Shown here one piece after another: positions 30,701 to 38,927 of a stretch of 64,000 nucleotides of DNA; positions within the stretch are counted from its first letter, which is position 1, and every line of letters begins with the position of its first letter. The stretch comes from Aestuariicoccus sp032586235 (lineage in GTDB: Bacteria; Pseudomonadota; Alphaproteobacteria; Rhodobacterales; Rhodobacteraceae): positions 1 through 64,000 of the forward strand of contig NZ_JAWHTD010000015.1 of NCBI RefSeq assembly GCF_032586235.1. Direction: 5' to 3'. Under the pieces are notes generated by a model. That model saw only the letters and a list, made by a program, of their open reading frames with translations, searched no databases and was not told the DNA's origin. Made by a program: the position numbers and the translations under genes.

Positions 30701-32635
30701 TCATGCCTCCTGTCGTTGCGGCGCCGGGGCCTCTGCCCGCGCCCTGTCCCATATCCCGCAGAGCCGCGCATAGCGCTCCGCCATCTGCGCCACCGCGTCG
30801 GTGTCGCTCATGCCGCCGGCCAGCCAGGCCCGGGCGGCGTCGCCGAATATCGTCCGGCCCACCGCAAAGCCCCTGACCAGCGGCTGCCGCGCGGCCAGCG
30901 CAAAGCTTTGCGCCAATTCGTCCTCGGGCGCGTCCAGCCCCAGCACCACGATCCCGCGCGTGCGCGGGTCGTTGCGACGGATGGCGTCAACCGCATGGGT
31001 CCAGGCAGCCTCGGTCCGGAACGGCTCGAGCTTCCACCAGTCGGGGAAGACCCCGGTGTCGTAGAACTGCTGGATCAGAATCGCGGTGGTCATGTCGTCC
31101 ACCGGGCCCACCTTCGAGGGGATCACCTCCAGCAGGAACTCCAGCCCATTGCGCCGGGCCGCAGTGTAAAGCCGCTTCACCCGCGCCTCTTGCAACGCAC
31201 GCGTCGCGGCGTCGTCATTGGGGTGGCAGAAGACCAGCAGCTTGACCACGGTCCCGCGCGCCCAGTCCTGCACCCCGCCCAGATCGTCGCCCAGTTCGGG
31301 CTCGAATTCGATGGGCCGCGAGCCTGGCAGCTCGGCCGGCCGCCCGATCCAGAGCCCGGTGCCCGCGGCGCGGTGCAGTGCTGCGCGCCCGATGCGGTCG
31401 TCACAAAGGATGCCGTAGCCCGGCCGCCCGTCCTGCACCCGCAGCGACGCGTCGAGGCAGAGCTGCTTGAACGCCGCGCCTTTCTGGCGCGTGTAGCCCG
31501 GCATCTCTTCAAGCTGCAGGCGGTGGTCGAAGGCAAAGGTCCGCACCTCGGGCCAGTCGCCGCCGGGGCGGGTGTGGCGGGTCGTGGCCCAATGCACCTG
31601 CTCGAGCTCTGTGTCGTTGCGCAAGTCGGGCCGCCGGATGCCCCGGTCCAGAAAGAACCGCAGCTCCTCCCAGCTGGGATAGGCCGGGGCGCAGCCGTGC
31701 CGGCTGACCGCGAAGGCCCCGCAGGCGTTGGCGTATTTCAGCGCCACCGGCCAGGGCTCGCCGTCCAGCCAGCCTTTCAGCAGCCCCGACATGAAACCGT
31801 CGCCCGCCCCCAGCACGTTGAAGACCTCGATGGCGAAGCCCGGCCCGGTCTCGCCCTCGTCGAGGTTGCCCGGGATATCGCCGGTAAAGGCCACCGCCCC
31901 CATCGGCCCCCGCTTGCAGACCAGCGTGGCGCCGGAGACCGCCCGCACCGCGCGCAAGGCCGCGATCGTGTCGGTCGAGCCGCCCGCGATGTGGAACTCC
32001 TCCTCGGTGCCGACGATCAGGTCGAAAAGGTGCAGCGTCTCCTGCAGCTTGGCGGTCACCTTGCCGCTTTCGACGAAGCGGCTTTCGCCCGCGCCATGCC
32101 CCGCCACACCCCAGAGGTTCGGGCGATAGTCGATGTCGAGCGCCGTCTTCTGCCCGTTCCCGCGCGCCAGCCGCAGCGCCTTGAGCGTCGCCGCCTCGAC
32201 CCGCGGGTGGCTCAGATGCGTGCCCGTGGCCACCACGGCGCGGGCGCGCGCGATGAACGCGGGGTCGATGTCGTCCTCAGTCAGCCCCATGTCGGCGCAG
32301 TTCTCGCGGTAGAAGATCAGCGGAAAGCTGTGTTCGTCGCGGATGCCCAGCAGCACCAGCGCCGTCAGCCGTTCGGGATCGACCTTCACGCCTGTCGTAT
32401 CCACCCCCTCGCGCGCCAGCTGCTCGGTGATGAAGCGCCCCATGTGTTCGTCGCCGACCCCGGTGATCACCGCTGACCGCAGCCCCAGCCGCGCGGTCCC
32501 GCAGGCGATGTTGGTGGGCGAGCCGCCGATATACTTGTCGAACGACCCCATATCCTCAAGCCGCCCGCCGATTTGCGCGCCGTAAAGATCGACCGAGGAC
32601 CGGCCGATGGTGATGACGTCAAGCGGGTGGGTCAT
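30701..32635 (-). CDS. iolC: 5-dehydro-2-deoxygluconokinase with C-terminal DUF2090 aldolase-like domain
   Basis: A 644-residue two-domain protein. Residues 1 to about 330 are a PfkB sugar kinase (SPTNIACGTARLGLRSAVIT; catalytic base motif NVLGAGDGFMSGLLKG). It would phosphorylate 5-dehydro-2-deoxy-D-gluconate. Residues about 340-640 are a DUF2090 domain, proposed to act as the IolJ-type aldolase on the kinase product. The fusion is common in proteobacteria. ATG 32635 overlaps the iolG stop. A stand-alone kinase and aldolase occur again at 52330-55057, so the window has two versions of these steps. Confidence 0.93.
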   Translation of the reverse strand: MTHPLDVITIGRSSVDLYGAQIGGRLEDMGSFDKYIGGSPTNIACGTARLGLRSAVITGVGDEHMGRFITEQLAREGVDTTGVKVDPERLTALVLLGIRDEHSFPLIFYRENCADMGLTEDDIDPAFIARARAVVATGTHLSHPRVEAATLKALRLARGNGQKTALDIDYRPNLWGVAGHGAGESRFVESGKVTAKLQETLHLFDLIVGTEEEFHIAGGSTDTIAALRAVRAVSGATLVCKRGPMGAVAFTGDIPGNLDEGETGPGFAIEVFNVLGAGDGFMSGLLKGWLDGEPWPVALKYANACGAFAVSRHGCAPAYPSWEELRFFLDRGIRRPDLRNDTELEQVHWATTRHTRPGGDWPEVRTFAFDHRLQLEEMPGYTRQKGAAFKQLCLDASLRVQDGRPGYGILCDDRIGRAALHRAAGTGLWIGRPAELPGSRPIEFEPELGDDLGGVQDWARGTVVKLLVFCHPNDDAATRALQEARVKRLYTAARRNGLEFLLEVIPSKVGPVDDMTTAILIQQFYDTGVFPDWWKLEPFRTEAAWTHAVDAIRRNDPRTRGIVVLGLDAPEDELAQSFALAARQPLVRGFAVGRTIFGDAARAWLAGGMSDTDAVAQMAERYARLCGIWDRARAEAPAPQRQEA

Positions 32636-33642
32636 GCCTGCCCCGTGACCTCGGACAGCCGCACCACGCGCCCCTCCGCGACCGACAGCAGCGCCGCATC
32701 GGCCAGCGCCAGCGCCATCAGCCCGTCCTGGCCGGTGGTGGGCGGCACCGCGCCCTCGGCGATGGCGGCGACAAGCGCGGCGATCTCGTTGGCATAGGCG
32801 GCGGTGTAGCGGGTCATGAAGAAATTCAGCAGCGGCGGCGTGGTGAACCCGCCGCCATCGGCCAGCTCGATATTGGCCTCGGCCATGTTGCGGGCGCTGA
32901 CCATGCCTTTCGAGCCCAGAACCTCGATCCGCTGGTCGTAGCCATAGGTGGCGCGGCGCGAATTGGTGATCACGCATTGCCGCCCGCTGGCGGTGGCCAG
33001 AATGACGTTGGCGCTGTCGTAATCGCCCATAGCGCCGATCTCGGGATCGACCAGGACCGAGGCCTGCGCCTGCACGGTCTCGACCTCTTCGCCCAGCAGC
33101 CAGCGGGCCATGTCGAAGTCGTGGATCGTCATGTCGCGAAAGATGCCGCCCGACACCTGGATATAGCCATGCGGCGGCGGGCCGGGGTCGCGCGAGGTGA
33201 TGGTGATCATCTCGACCGCGCCGATCTTTCCTGCGTCGATGGCGGCCTTAAGCGCCATGAAGTCCGGGTCGAACCGGCGGTTGAAACCGACCATCAGCGT
33301 GGCCCCCTCGGCCTCGACCGTGGCCAGCGCCGCGCGTACGCGGGGCAGGCTGAGGTCGATGGGCTTTTCGCAGAACACCGCCTTTCCGGCGCGGGCGAAT
33401 TGCTCGATCAGGTCGGCGTGGGTGTCGGTGGGGGTGCAGATCGCCACGGCGTCCACATCCCCGGACGCGGCGATGGCGTCGATGCTGCGGATGTCGCAGC
33501 CGTGGTCCCGCGCCACCTTTTCGGCGGCCTCGGCGACGGGATCGGCGATGGCCACAAGGCGCGCGCCGGGGGTCGCGGCGACCGCGCGGGCGTGCACCTG
33601 GCCGATGCGGCCGGCCCCGAGAATGGCAAAACGAACGGTCAT
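32632..33642 (-). CDS. iolG: Inositol 2-dehydrogenase
   Basis: A 336-residue Gfo/Idh/MocA-family oxidoreductase. The N-terminal Rossmann motif is FAILGAGRIGQVHARA, the conserved lysine motif is FCEKPIDLSL (about residues 92-101), and the substrate domain has SGGIFRDMTIHDFDMARWLL. It oxidises myo-inositol to 2-keto-myo-inositol with NAD+, the first pathway step. It lies between the ABC transporter and iolC. Two hairpins at 33694-33751 separate it from the ATPase gene. The start at 33642 follows a weak AGGATCC ribosome binding site. Confidence 0.94.
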   Translation of the reverse strand: MTVRFAILGAGRIGQVHARAVAATPGARLVAIADPVAEAAEKVARDHGCDIRSIDAIAASGDVDAVAICTPTDTHADLIEQFARAGKAVFCEKPIDLSLPRVRAALATVEAEGATLMVGFNRRFDPDFMALKAAIDAGKIGAVEMITITSRDPGPPPHGYIQVSGGIFRDMTIHDFDMARWLLGEEVETVQAQASVLVDPEIGAMGDYDSANVILATASGRQCVITNSRRATYGYDQRIEVLGSKGMVSARNMAEANIELADGGGFTTPPLLNFFMTRYTAAYANEIAALVAAIAEGAVPPTTGQDGLMALALADAALLSVAEGRVVRLSEVTGQA

Positions 33643-33693
33643 TGGATCCTCATGTCAGAAGCGCTGCATCGCAGGCGCGCGGGAAAAGGGGGT

Positions 33694-33751
33694 GTGGCCG
33701 GCGCGGGAGGACACCGGCCACGCACGGTGCGCCGCCGGTCCGGCGCGCCGT
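33694..33751 (-). promoter_or_regulatory. Twin intercistronic hairpins between transporter ATPase gene and iolG
   Basis: GTGGCCGG (33694-33701) pairs with CCGGCCAC (33714-33721). ACGGTGCGCCG (33724-33734) pairs with CGGCGCGCCGT (33741-33751) with one G-U. Neither has a U-run; they likely shape processing or stability of the operon message, raising transporter over enzyme expression. Confidence 0.5.
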
Positions 33752-33776
33752 ATCGGCAAATGCGGGCGTCGGCCGC

Positions 33777-34583
33777 TCAGGCCGCGGCGTCGGCGTATTC
33801 GTCCTGCGTCTTGGCACCGGTGATATAGGCCACCACGTCCTCGCCGGTGACGTCGCCGCCGGTGATGTCGAGGTTGGCGCAGATGCGCCCGCGCCGGAAC
33901 ACCACGATACGGTCGCAGAGATCCATCACCTGCCGCATGTTGTGGCTGATCAGGATCAGCGGCTCTCCGGCCTCTTTCAGCGTGCGGATGATGTTTTCCA
34001 CCTGCGCGGTTTCCTGCACCCCCAGTGCCGCTGTCGGTTCGTCCATGATCGTCAGCTTGGAATGGAAGGTCGCGGTGCGCGCGATGGCCACGCATTGCCG
34101 CTGCCCGCCCGACATGTTCTGGATGGTGTTGCGGATGTTGGGGATCTTGACCCCGGTCTTTTCCAGCGCCGCCATCGTGTCCTGCCGCATGGACTTGTAA
34201 TCGAGCAGCCGGAACGGCCCCAGCCAATCCAGCATGGTTTTTTCGCGCCCGAGGAAAAGATTGTCCGGCACGTCCAGATGATCGGCCAGGGCCAGCGTCT
34301 GGAACACCGTTTCGATCCCCGCGCGGCGGGCATCGAGCGGCCCGTCGAAATGCACCGGGTGGCCGTCAAAGATGATCTCGCCCCTTGTGCGCTGTTCGAC
34401 GCCGGTGATCTGGCGCACGAAGGTCGACTTGCCCGCCCCGTTGTCGCCCATGATCGCCACGTGCTCGCCCTTGCGGAGGATGAAATCGGCGCCCTCCAGC
34501 GCGTGCACGCCGCCGTAGTACTTGGTCAGATCGCGCGTCTCGAGGATGATGTCGCCCATATCGCGCAGTTCGATACCCGTCAT
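33777..34583 (-). CDS. iatA: Inositol-type sugar ABC transporter, ATP-binding protein
   Basis: A 268-residue ABC ATPase. Walker A is GDNGAGKST (about residue 40), the signature is MSGGQRQC (about 145), Walker B is LTIMDEP and the H-loop is LILISHN. Most ribose/inositol-type CUT2 importers use a tandem ATPase of about 500 residues; this is a single-domain version like fructose-type FrcA and must dimerise. ATG 34583 is seven bases after GGGAGGAAATG. The inositol assignment rests on operon position between permease, binding protein and iolG. Confidence 0.88.
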   Translation of the reverse strand: MTGIELRDMGDIILETRDLTKYYGGVHALEGADFILRKGEHVAIMGDNGAGKSTFVRQITGVEQRTRGEIIFDGHPVHFDGPLDARRAGIETVFQTLALADHLDVPDNLFLGREKTMLDWLGPFRLLDYKSMRQDTMAALEKTGVKIPNIRNTIQNMSGGQRQCVAIARTATFHSKLTIMDEPTAALGVQETAQVENIIRTLKEAGEPLILISHNMRQVMDLCDRIVVFRRGRICANLDITGGDVTGEDVVAYITGAKTQDEYADAAA

Positions 34584-34599
34584 TGCATTTCCTCCCGTG

Positions 34600-35682
34600 C
34601 TATATTCGCGACGCGGCGCGTTGCTGCCGCCATTGGTCGAGAACCACGGCGCTGATGATGATGATGCCCATGGCCATGATCTGGAAATAGGCGTCGAGCT
34701 TGACGTAGGTGAAACCCGACTGAATGACGCCAAAGACCATCGCCCCCAGCACCGTCCCGATGATCGACCCGCGCCCGCCGGTCAGGCTGACGCCGCCGAT
34801 GACGGCCATGGCGATGGCGAAAAGTTCGTAGAACAGCCCCATGCCCGACTGCGCCGTGAGGTTCTTGGAACTCAGCACGATGGCCGCGAAGGCCGCCAGC
34901 ATCGAGGCGATCATGTAGATCAGGATCTTGTGGCGCTTGACGTTGATCCCCGACATGCGCGCGGCGTCCTCGTTCGAGCCGATGGCATAGGTGTGTTTGC
35001 CGTAGACCGTGAAACGCAACAGAACGTGGCACAGGATCGCCAGCAGCAGGAACCACACGACCGGCATCATGCCCGCGCCGAGTGCTGCGTAGCTGTCGGT
35101 GGGGAAGGACACCGGCTGGCCGCGCGTCCACCACTGCGCGATGCCGCGGCAGATCAGGAACATGCCCAGCGTGGCAATGAAGGGCGGAATGCGGGTGAAG
35201 GCGATCAGCGTGCCGTTGATCCCGCCGATCAACGCGCCGAAGGCCAGCCCGACCATCACCGGCACGATCACCGGCAGGTCGAATGACCACGCGCCGAAGA
35301 CCGCCTTGGGGTTGGGGTTGCCGTTCACGAATTCGGTCTGCGCAAAGGACATCACGATCATCGCCGTCGCCGCCACCAGCGGCCCCGACGACAGGTCGAT
35401 CCCGCCCGAGATGATCACCTGCGTCACCCCCAGCGAGATGATGCCGATGATCGCCACCTGCAGGATGATGATCTTGAGGCGCGCCTCGTTGAAGATCGAG
35501 TCGAAGCGGTCCTGCGTGTCGAAAAGAAAGCTCTGCCCGTTCATGTAGGGCAGGAACTGCCCCAGCGCCTCGAAGATCGCCACGATCAGGATCAGGGCAA
35601 AGAAGATGTTGAACTCGTTGGGCCAGGCTTTCTTGGACTTGTCGTACTTAAGTCCGCCGATCCCTTCCGCTTGCTGCGCCAT
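34600..35682 (-). CDS. iatP: Inositol-type sugar ABC transporter, permease
   Basis: A 360-residue CUT2-family (RbsC-like) permease with about ten membrane spans. Hallmarks are IISGGIDLSSGPLVAATAM (about 92-110), NGTLIAFTRIPPFIATLGMF and GGVSLTGGRGSIIGTVLGA. The hydrophilic N-terminal 25 residues are longer than in most relatives. The ATG at 35682 follows GGGAGAGCGACGC. It is separated from the binding-protein gene by a strong hairpin. Confidence 0.92.
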   Translation of the reverse strand: MAQQAEGIGGLKYDKSKKAWPNEFNIFFALILIVAIFEALGQFLPYMNGQSFLFDTQDRFDSIFNEARLKIIILQVAIIGIISLGVTQVIISGGIDLSSGPLVAATAMIVMSFAQTEFVNGNPNPKAVFGAWSFDLPVIVPVMVGLAFGALIGGINGTLIAFTRIPPFIATLGMFLICRGIAQWWTRGQPVSFPTDSYAALGAGMMPVVWFLLLAILCHVLLRFTVYGKHTYAIGSNEDAARMSGINVKRHKILIYMIASMLAAFAAIVLSSKNLTAQSGMGLFYELFAIAMAVIGGVSLTGGRGSIIGTVLGAMVFGVIQSGFTYVKLDAYFQIMAMGIIIISAVVLDQWRQQRAASRI

Positions 35683-35735
35683 GCGTCGCTCTCCCGATGG
35701 TCCTTTTCGTGCCGGGCTCTCGTCCCGGCAGGGCT

Positions 35736-35762
35736 GGCGGGGCGCGCGTGCTGCGCCCCGCC
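35736..35762 (-). promoter_or_regulatory. Intercistronic hairpin between binding-protein and permease genes
   Basis: Perfect 10-base stem GGCGGGGCGC (35736-35745) / GCGCCCCGCC (35753-35762) with a 7-base loop and no U-run. It sits 18 bases after the binding-protein stop. This is the classic arrangement that stabilises the 3' end of a highly expressed binding-protein message. Confidence 0.65.
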
Positions 35763-35779
35763 GGATGGCTGTGCGCCGA

Positions 35780-36724
35780 TCAGTTGCGCTGCAGGAAGTC
35801 CGCCACGTTGGCGGGCGTCACCAGCTTGAAGGGGATGTAGACCTTCTGGTCCACGTCCTCGCCGCGGGCCAGCGCCAGCGCCGCGTCGACCGACCCTTCG
35901 CCCTGGCCGAAGGCGTCCTGGAACACGGTGGCGTCCAGATCGCCCGCCTGCATCGCCACCAGCGCGTCCTGGGTGGCGTCGACGCCCACGACGATCACGT
36001 CCTCCATCGAAATGCCCGAGGCCTTCATCGCCTGGATCGCGCCGATCGCCATCTCGTCGTTGTTGGCGAAGACGATGTGGAACTCCTCGCCCGAGGACAG
36101 CCAGTTGGTCATAAGGTCCTGCGCCTTGTCGCGCGACCATTCGGCGGTCTGGCGGTCGATCACCGAGATGAAGTTGCACATGTCCATGCCGATCACGTCG
36201 TCCACGTCCTTGGTGCGCTGCACCGCGGCCTGGTTCGACAGCTGACCCATCAGCAGATAGGCCTTGGCGCCGCCCGCCAGACCGGCGGCACGTGCCAGCT
36301 TGCAGGCCTCGAACGCGGCCAGTGTGCCGGATTCGATCTCGTTGGAGGCTACAAAGGCCTGGTTGTCGGGCAGCGTATCGACGTTGATCGGCTGGCGGTT
36401 GACATAGACCAGCGGCACGCCGGCCGACGCGGCGGCCTGGCTCATCGCGTCGGTGGCCGAGGTGTCGACCGCATTGACGATGATCGCATCCACGCCCGAG
36501 GCGATGAAGTTGTTGATCTGGTCAAGCTGCTTGGCCACGTCGTCGGTCGCGTCCTCGACCTGCAGATCGACCCCGTCGATCCCCGCCGCGTAATCGACCA
36601 TGCCATTGCGCATCACGGTCAGAAAGTTGTCATCGAACCGCGCAATCGAGGCGCCGATGGTCTCGGCCATGGCCGTGGTCGACATTAGCGCCGCGAGACC
36701 GGCTGCAAAAAGGGTCTTTTTCAT
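35780..36724 (-). CDS. ibpA: Inositol-type sugar ABC transporter, periplasmic binding protein
   Basis: A 314-residue periplasmic binding protein of the Peripla_BP_4 (ribose-binding) type. The signal peptide is MKKTLFAAGLAALMSTTAMA. The mature domain has the usual pattern: DQINNFIASGVDAIIVNAVD, VFANNDEMAIGAIQAMK and VIVVGVDATQDALVAMQAG. GGGAGGAAATCC precedes ATG 36724. Inositol as ligand is inferred from the adjoining iol genes; other cyclitols or sugars are possible. Confidence 0.9.
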   Translation of the reverse strand: MKKTLFAAGLAALMSTTAMAETIGASIARFDDNFLTVMRNGMVDYAAGIDGVDLQVEDATDDVAKQLDQINNFIASGVDAIIVNAVDTSATDAMSQAAASAGVPLVYVNRQPINVDTLPDNQAFVASNEIESGTLAAFEACKLARAAGLAGGAKAYLLMGQLSNQAAVQRTKDVDDVIGMDMCNFISVIDRQTAEWSRDKAQDLMTNWLSSGEEFHIVFANNDEMAIGAIQAMKASGISMEDVIVVGVDATQDALVAMQAGDLDATVFQDAFGQGEGSVDAALALARGEDVDQKVYIPFKLVTPANVADFLQRN

Positions 36725-36803
36725 GGATTTCCTCCCTAAGTTGGTGTCCGGCACACCATTTACCTGCCGGAAGCCCCGTTGGCCGGGGCAATGAAATCCT
36801 CGC

Positions 36804-37619
36804 TCAGGCGGCATGCGCCCGAAGCTGCGAGGAAATGAAATCGAACGACGTGCGGATCGCCGTGTACGGATCGGCGAGGGCCTGCGTTTCAGGCGAAAAG
36901 CATTCGTAAGAGAACGGCCCGTCGTAGCCCGCCGCCAGCAGCGCGGCGATCTGCCCGACGTTGTCCAGCCGGTCGTTCTCGTCGATCAGGACGCGGTGTT
37001 CGTCCTCCATCCGCTCGACCGGCAGATCCGGGTCGGTGACGGCCGAGATGTGCACGATCCCGGTCTCTTCGGGAAAGATCGGCCCGCCCCCCGCCAGCGT
37101 GTGGTGAAACGTGTCGTGCACCAGCTTGAAATGCGCCGCACCGCCGATCGCCTCGATCGTGTCCACCAGATCGCGTTTCGACCGCAGCGACGAGCGCAGA
37201 AAGCCCAGCGGCTCGACCAGCGCGGTCATGCCCGTCTCTTGCAGGATCGGCAGGATCGCCTTCATCGCGACCCGCAGATTGGCCTGCCGCTCGCCGTTCC
37301 CCAGCGCCTGGCCGTCGTTGCGCGGGATCAGGCTGACGGTCTCGGCCCCGGCCTCTATGGCGGTGTCGATCAGCGCGCGGACCGCCGCCTCGCGGTCGTC
37401 ATTCCAGTCGTTGAACGGGTAGACCTGGCTCAGCCCGACCAGCCGCAACCCCTTGTCGGCGGCCATGCGCCCCGCCCCGGCGGCGTCCATGCCGTCAAAG
37501 AGCGGGCGGGCGATGTCGTTGCGCACCTCGACCCCGACACAGCCCAGCCGGGCCGCCAGATCGAGAAAGTCGGCATAGGCCAACCCCGGCACCGTCATGT
37601 AATTCAGTGCGGTCTTCAC
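36804..37619 (-). CDS. Sugar isomerase/epimerase-like TIM barrel (IolI/IolO type)
   Basis: A 271-residue xylose-isomerase-like TIM barrel. Likely metal ligands are in ALVEPLGF (Glu), KLVHDTFHHTLAG (Asp/His), HISAVTD (His) and YECFSP (Glu). The hydroxypyruvate isomerase/IolI/IolO subfamily interconverts inososes or other keto-cyclitols. It appears to be the first gene of the long minus-strand operon (then ibpA, iatP, iatA, iolG, iolC, iolD, iolE), downstream of an inverted repeat at 37721-37742. Isomerisation of a non-myo inosose is the best guess. Confidence 0.8.
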   Translation of the reverse strand: MKTALNYMTVPGLAYADFLDLAARLGCVGVEVRNDIARPLFDGMDAAGAGRMAADKGLRLVGLSQVYPFNDWNDDREAAVRALIDTAIEAGAETVSLIPRNDGQALGNGERQANLRVAMKAILPILQETGMTALVEPLGFLRSSLRSKRDLVDTIEAIGGAAHFKLVHDTFHHTLAGGGPIFPEETGIVHISAVTDPDLPVERMEDEHRVLIDENDRLDNVGQIAALLAAGYDGPFSYECFSPETQALADPYTAIRTSFDFISSQLRAHAA

Positions 37620-37720
37620 GATGTCCTCCCATCCGCGCCCGGCCGGTCTGCGCCAGCCTTTCAGGACGCGGTCGAGGGCAACGGTGGTTCACAAAGTAGG
37701 ATTCGGTCAATTCTTACGGT

Positions 37721-37742
37721 GTCATTTTCCATCAATAATGAC
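37721..37742. promoter_or_regulatory. Inverted repeat in the inositol operon promoter region
   Basis: GTCATT (37721-37726) and AATGAC (37737-37742) are separated by 10 bases, about 100 bases upstream of the first operon gene. Another GTCATT follows at 37774-37779. A related TGACG-N6-CGTCA lies upstream of the adjacent LacI gene. It is a candidate operator for one of the LacI paralogues. Confidence 0.45.
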
Positions 37743-37778
37743 GGATTTTGCACCCGCAGAATGATGGTTTCTCGTCAT

Positions 37779-38807
37779 TTACAGCAGCTCTGGCACGATG
37801 ATCCGCGGCGACAGAAAGTGCTGCCCCGCGACGCCGTCGTCATCGTCCTGCGCCTTGACCATATGGTCGACCACCTCGCGGCAGAGCTCGGCCAGCGGGG
37901 TTTCGATCACCATCGTGGCGTAGCCGTCGATCAGCGCGGCGCGGCTTTCGGCGGTCAGCTCGTTGATCACCAGCGCGACCTTGGGCGTCTCGTGCGCCTC
38001 GCGGAGCGCCGCAATCGCGCCCTCCATCCCGCCGCCCGCCACGTAGAGCCCCCTGAGATCCGGGTGGCGATACAAAAGGTCCAGCGTTGCCTCATAGGTC
38101 AACTGCCGGGTTTCCAGGTTGACCAGCGTGTCGAGCATCGTGAACCCCTGGCCCGCCTCTCGCACGAAGGACCGAAAGCCGACCTCGCGCAGGTCATGCC
38201 CGTGCCAGCGGTTGCCGCCCACGAAGATCGCCAGCTTGCCCGCCTGCGGCGAGGTCTTGGTGATCATCCAGGCGGCCAACCGTCCCACCTTCATGTTGTT
38301 CAGACCGATATAGTTTTTCCTGATGCCTTGCGCGAAATCGTTGAGCATCGAGATCACCGGCACGCCGTTTTCCTTCATGTCCTGCACGATCTGGCTGAGC
38401 CGCTGGTCATTGACCGCGCCGCAGGCCACCGCGTCGCATCGCGCGCCAAGATCGGTCAGCAGCTCGGCATACTCGGCGGGCGACTGGGACGAGGCATAGC
38501 GGATCTCGGCCCGGCCCCGGATGTCGGTCCGGGCGGCCACGGCCTGTTCGATTTCTCTGGCAAAGTTGCGGTAGAACTCTTGCGATTTCTTGGACAGCAC
38601 GAAGCCCAACCGCAGCTCGGGGGCAGAGCTGTTCAGCCGGCTTTGAAGGATGCCCTTGCCGTGATAGCCGACGCGATGCGCGGCCTCGGCGATCTTGCGG
38701 ATGGTGTCCTCGCGCACCTTCGAGCGGCCGTTGAGGGCGCGGTCGACGGTGGTGACGCTGACCCCGGCCTCGCGGGCGACATCGGTGAGGGTGGGCCGGT
38801 TGGCCAT
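37779..38807 (-). CDS. LacI-family regulator of the inositol operon (second paralogue, IolR-like)
   Basis: A 342-residue LacI-type regulator. The helix-turn-helix is LTDVAREAGVSVTTVDRALN and the ligand-binding domain contains FVGGNRWHGHDLREVGF and LYVAGGGMEGAIAALREA. It shares most of its length with the regulator at 26924-27955, indicating a duplication. It lies directly upstream of the transporter/catabolic operon in the same orientation, separated by the putative operator. Proteobacterial inositol repressors of this family respond to a pathway intermediate rather than inositol itself; that is family knowledge, not visible here. Confidence 0.9.
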   Translation of the reverse strand: MANRPTLTDVAREAGVSVTTVDRALNGRSKVREDTIRKIAEAAHRVGYHGKGILQSRLNSSAPELRLGFVLSKKSQEFYRNFAREIEQAVAARTDIRGRAEIRYASSQSPAEYAELLTDLGARCDAVACGAVNDQRLSQIVQDMKENGVPVISMLNDFAQGIRKNYIGLNNMKVGRLAAWMITKTSPQAGKLAIFVGGNRWHGHDLREVGFRSFVREAGQGFTMLDTLVNLETRQLTYEATLDLLYRHPDLRGLYVAGGGMEGAIAALREAHETPKVALVINELTAESRAALIDGYATMVIETPLAELCREVVDHMVKAQDDDDGVAGQHFLSPRIIVPELL

Positions 38808-38818
38808 GATGGGCTCCG

Positions 38819-38834
38819 TGACGGGTTTTCGTCA
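38819..38834. promoter_or_regulatory. Inverted repeat upstream of the second LacI gene
   Basis: TGACG (38819-38823) and CGTCA (38830-38834) with a 6-base spacer lie 11 bases upstream of the regulator start. It shares the GTCATT half-site with 37721-37742 and may allow autoregulation. Confidence 0.4.
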
Positions 38835-38881
38835 TTCTGCCACAGGCAGGGCCGCGCTCAAAACGGTTTGCGTCGGGCAAA

Positions 38882-38914
38882 GAAAAACCGGCAGCGGGCG
38901 GCCCGCTGCCGGTT
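38882..38914 (-). terminator. Rho-independent terminator of the alpha-hydroxyacid dehydrogenase gene
   Basis: A perfect 12-base stem ACCGGCAGCGGG (38887-38898) / CCCGCTGCCGGT (38902-38913) with loop CGG. On the minus strand it is followed by TTTTTC. It lies 14 bases after the stop at 38928. Confidence 0.85.
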
Positions 38915-38927
38915 CCAGAACGTCCTG

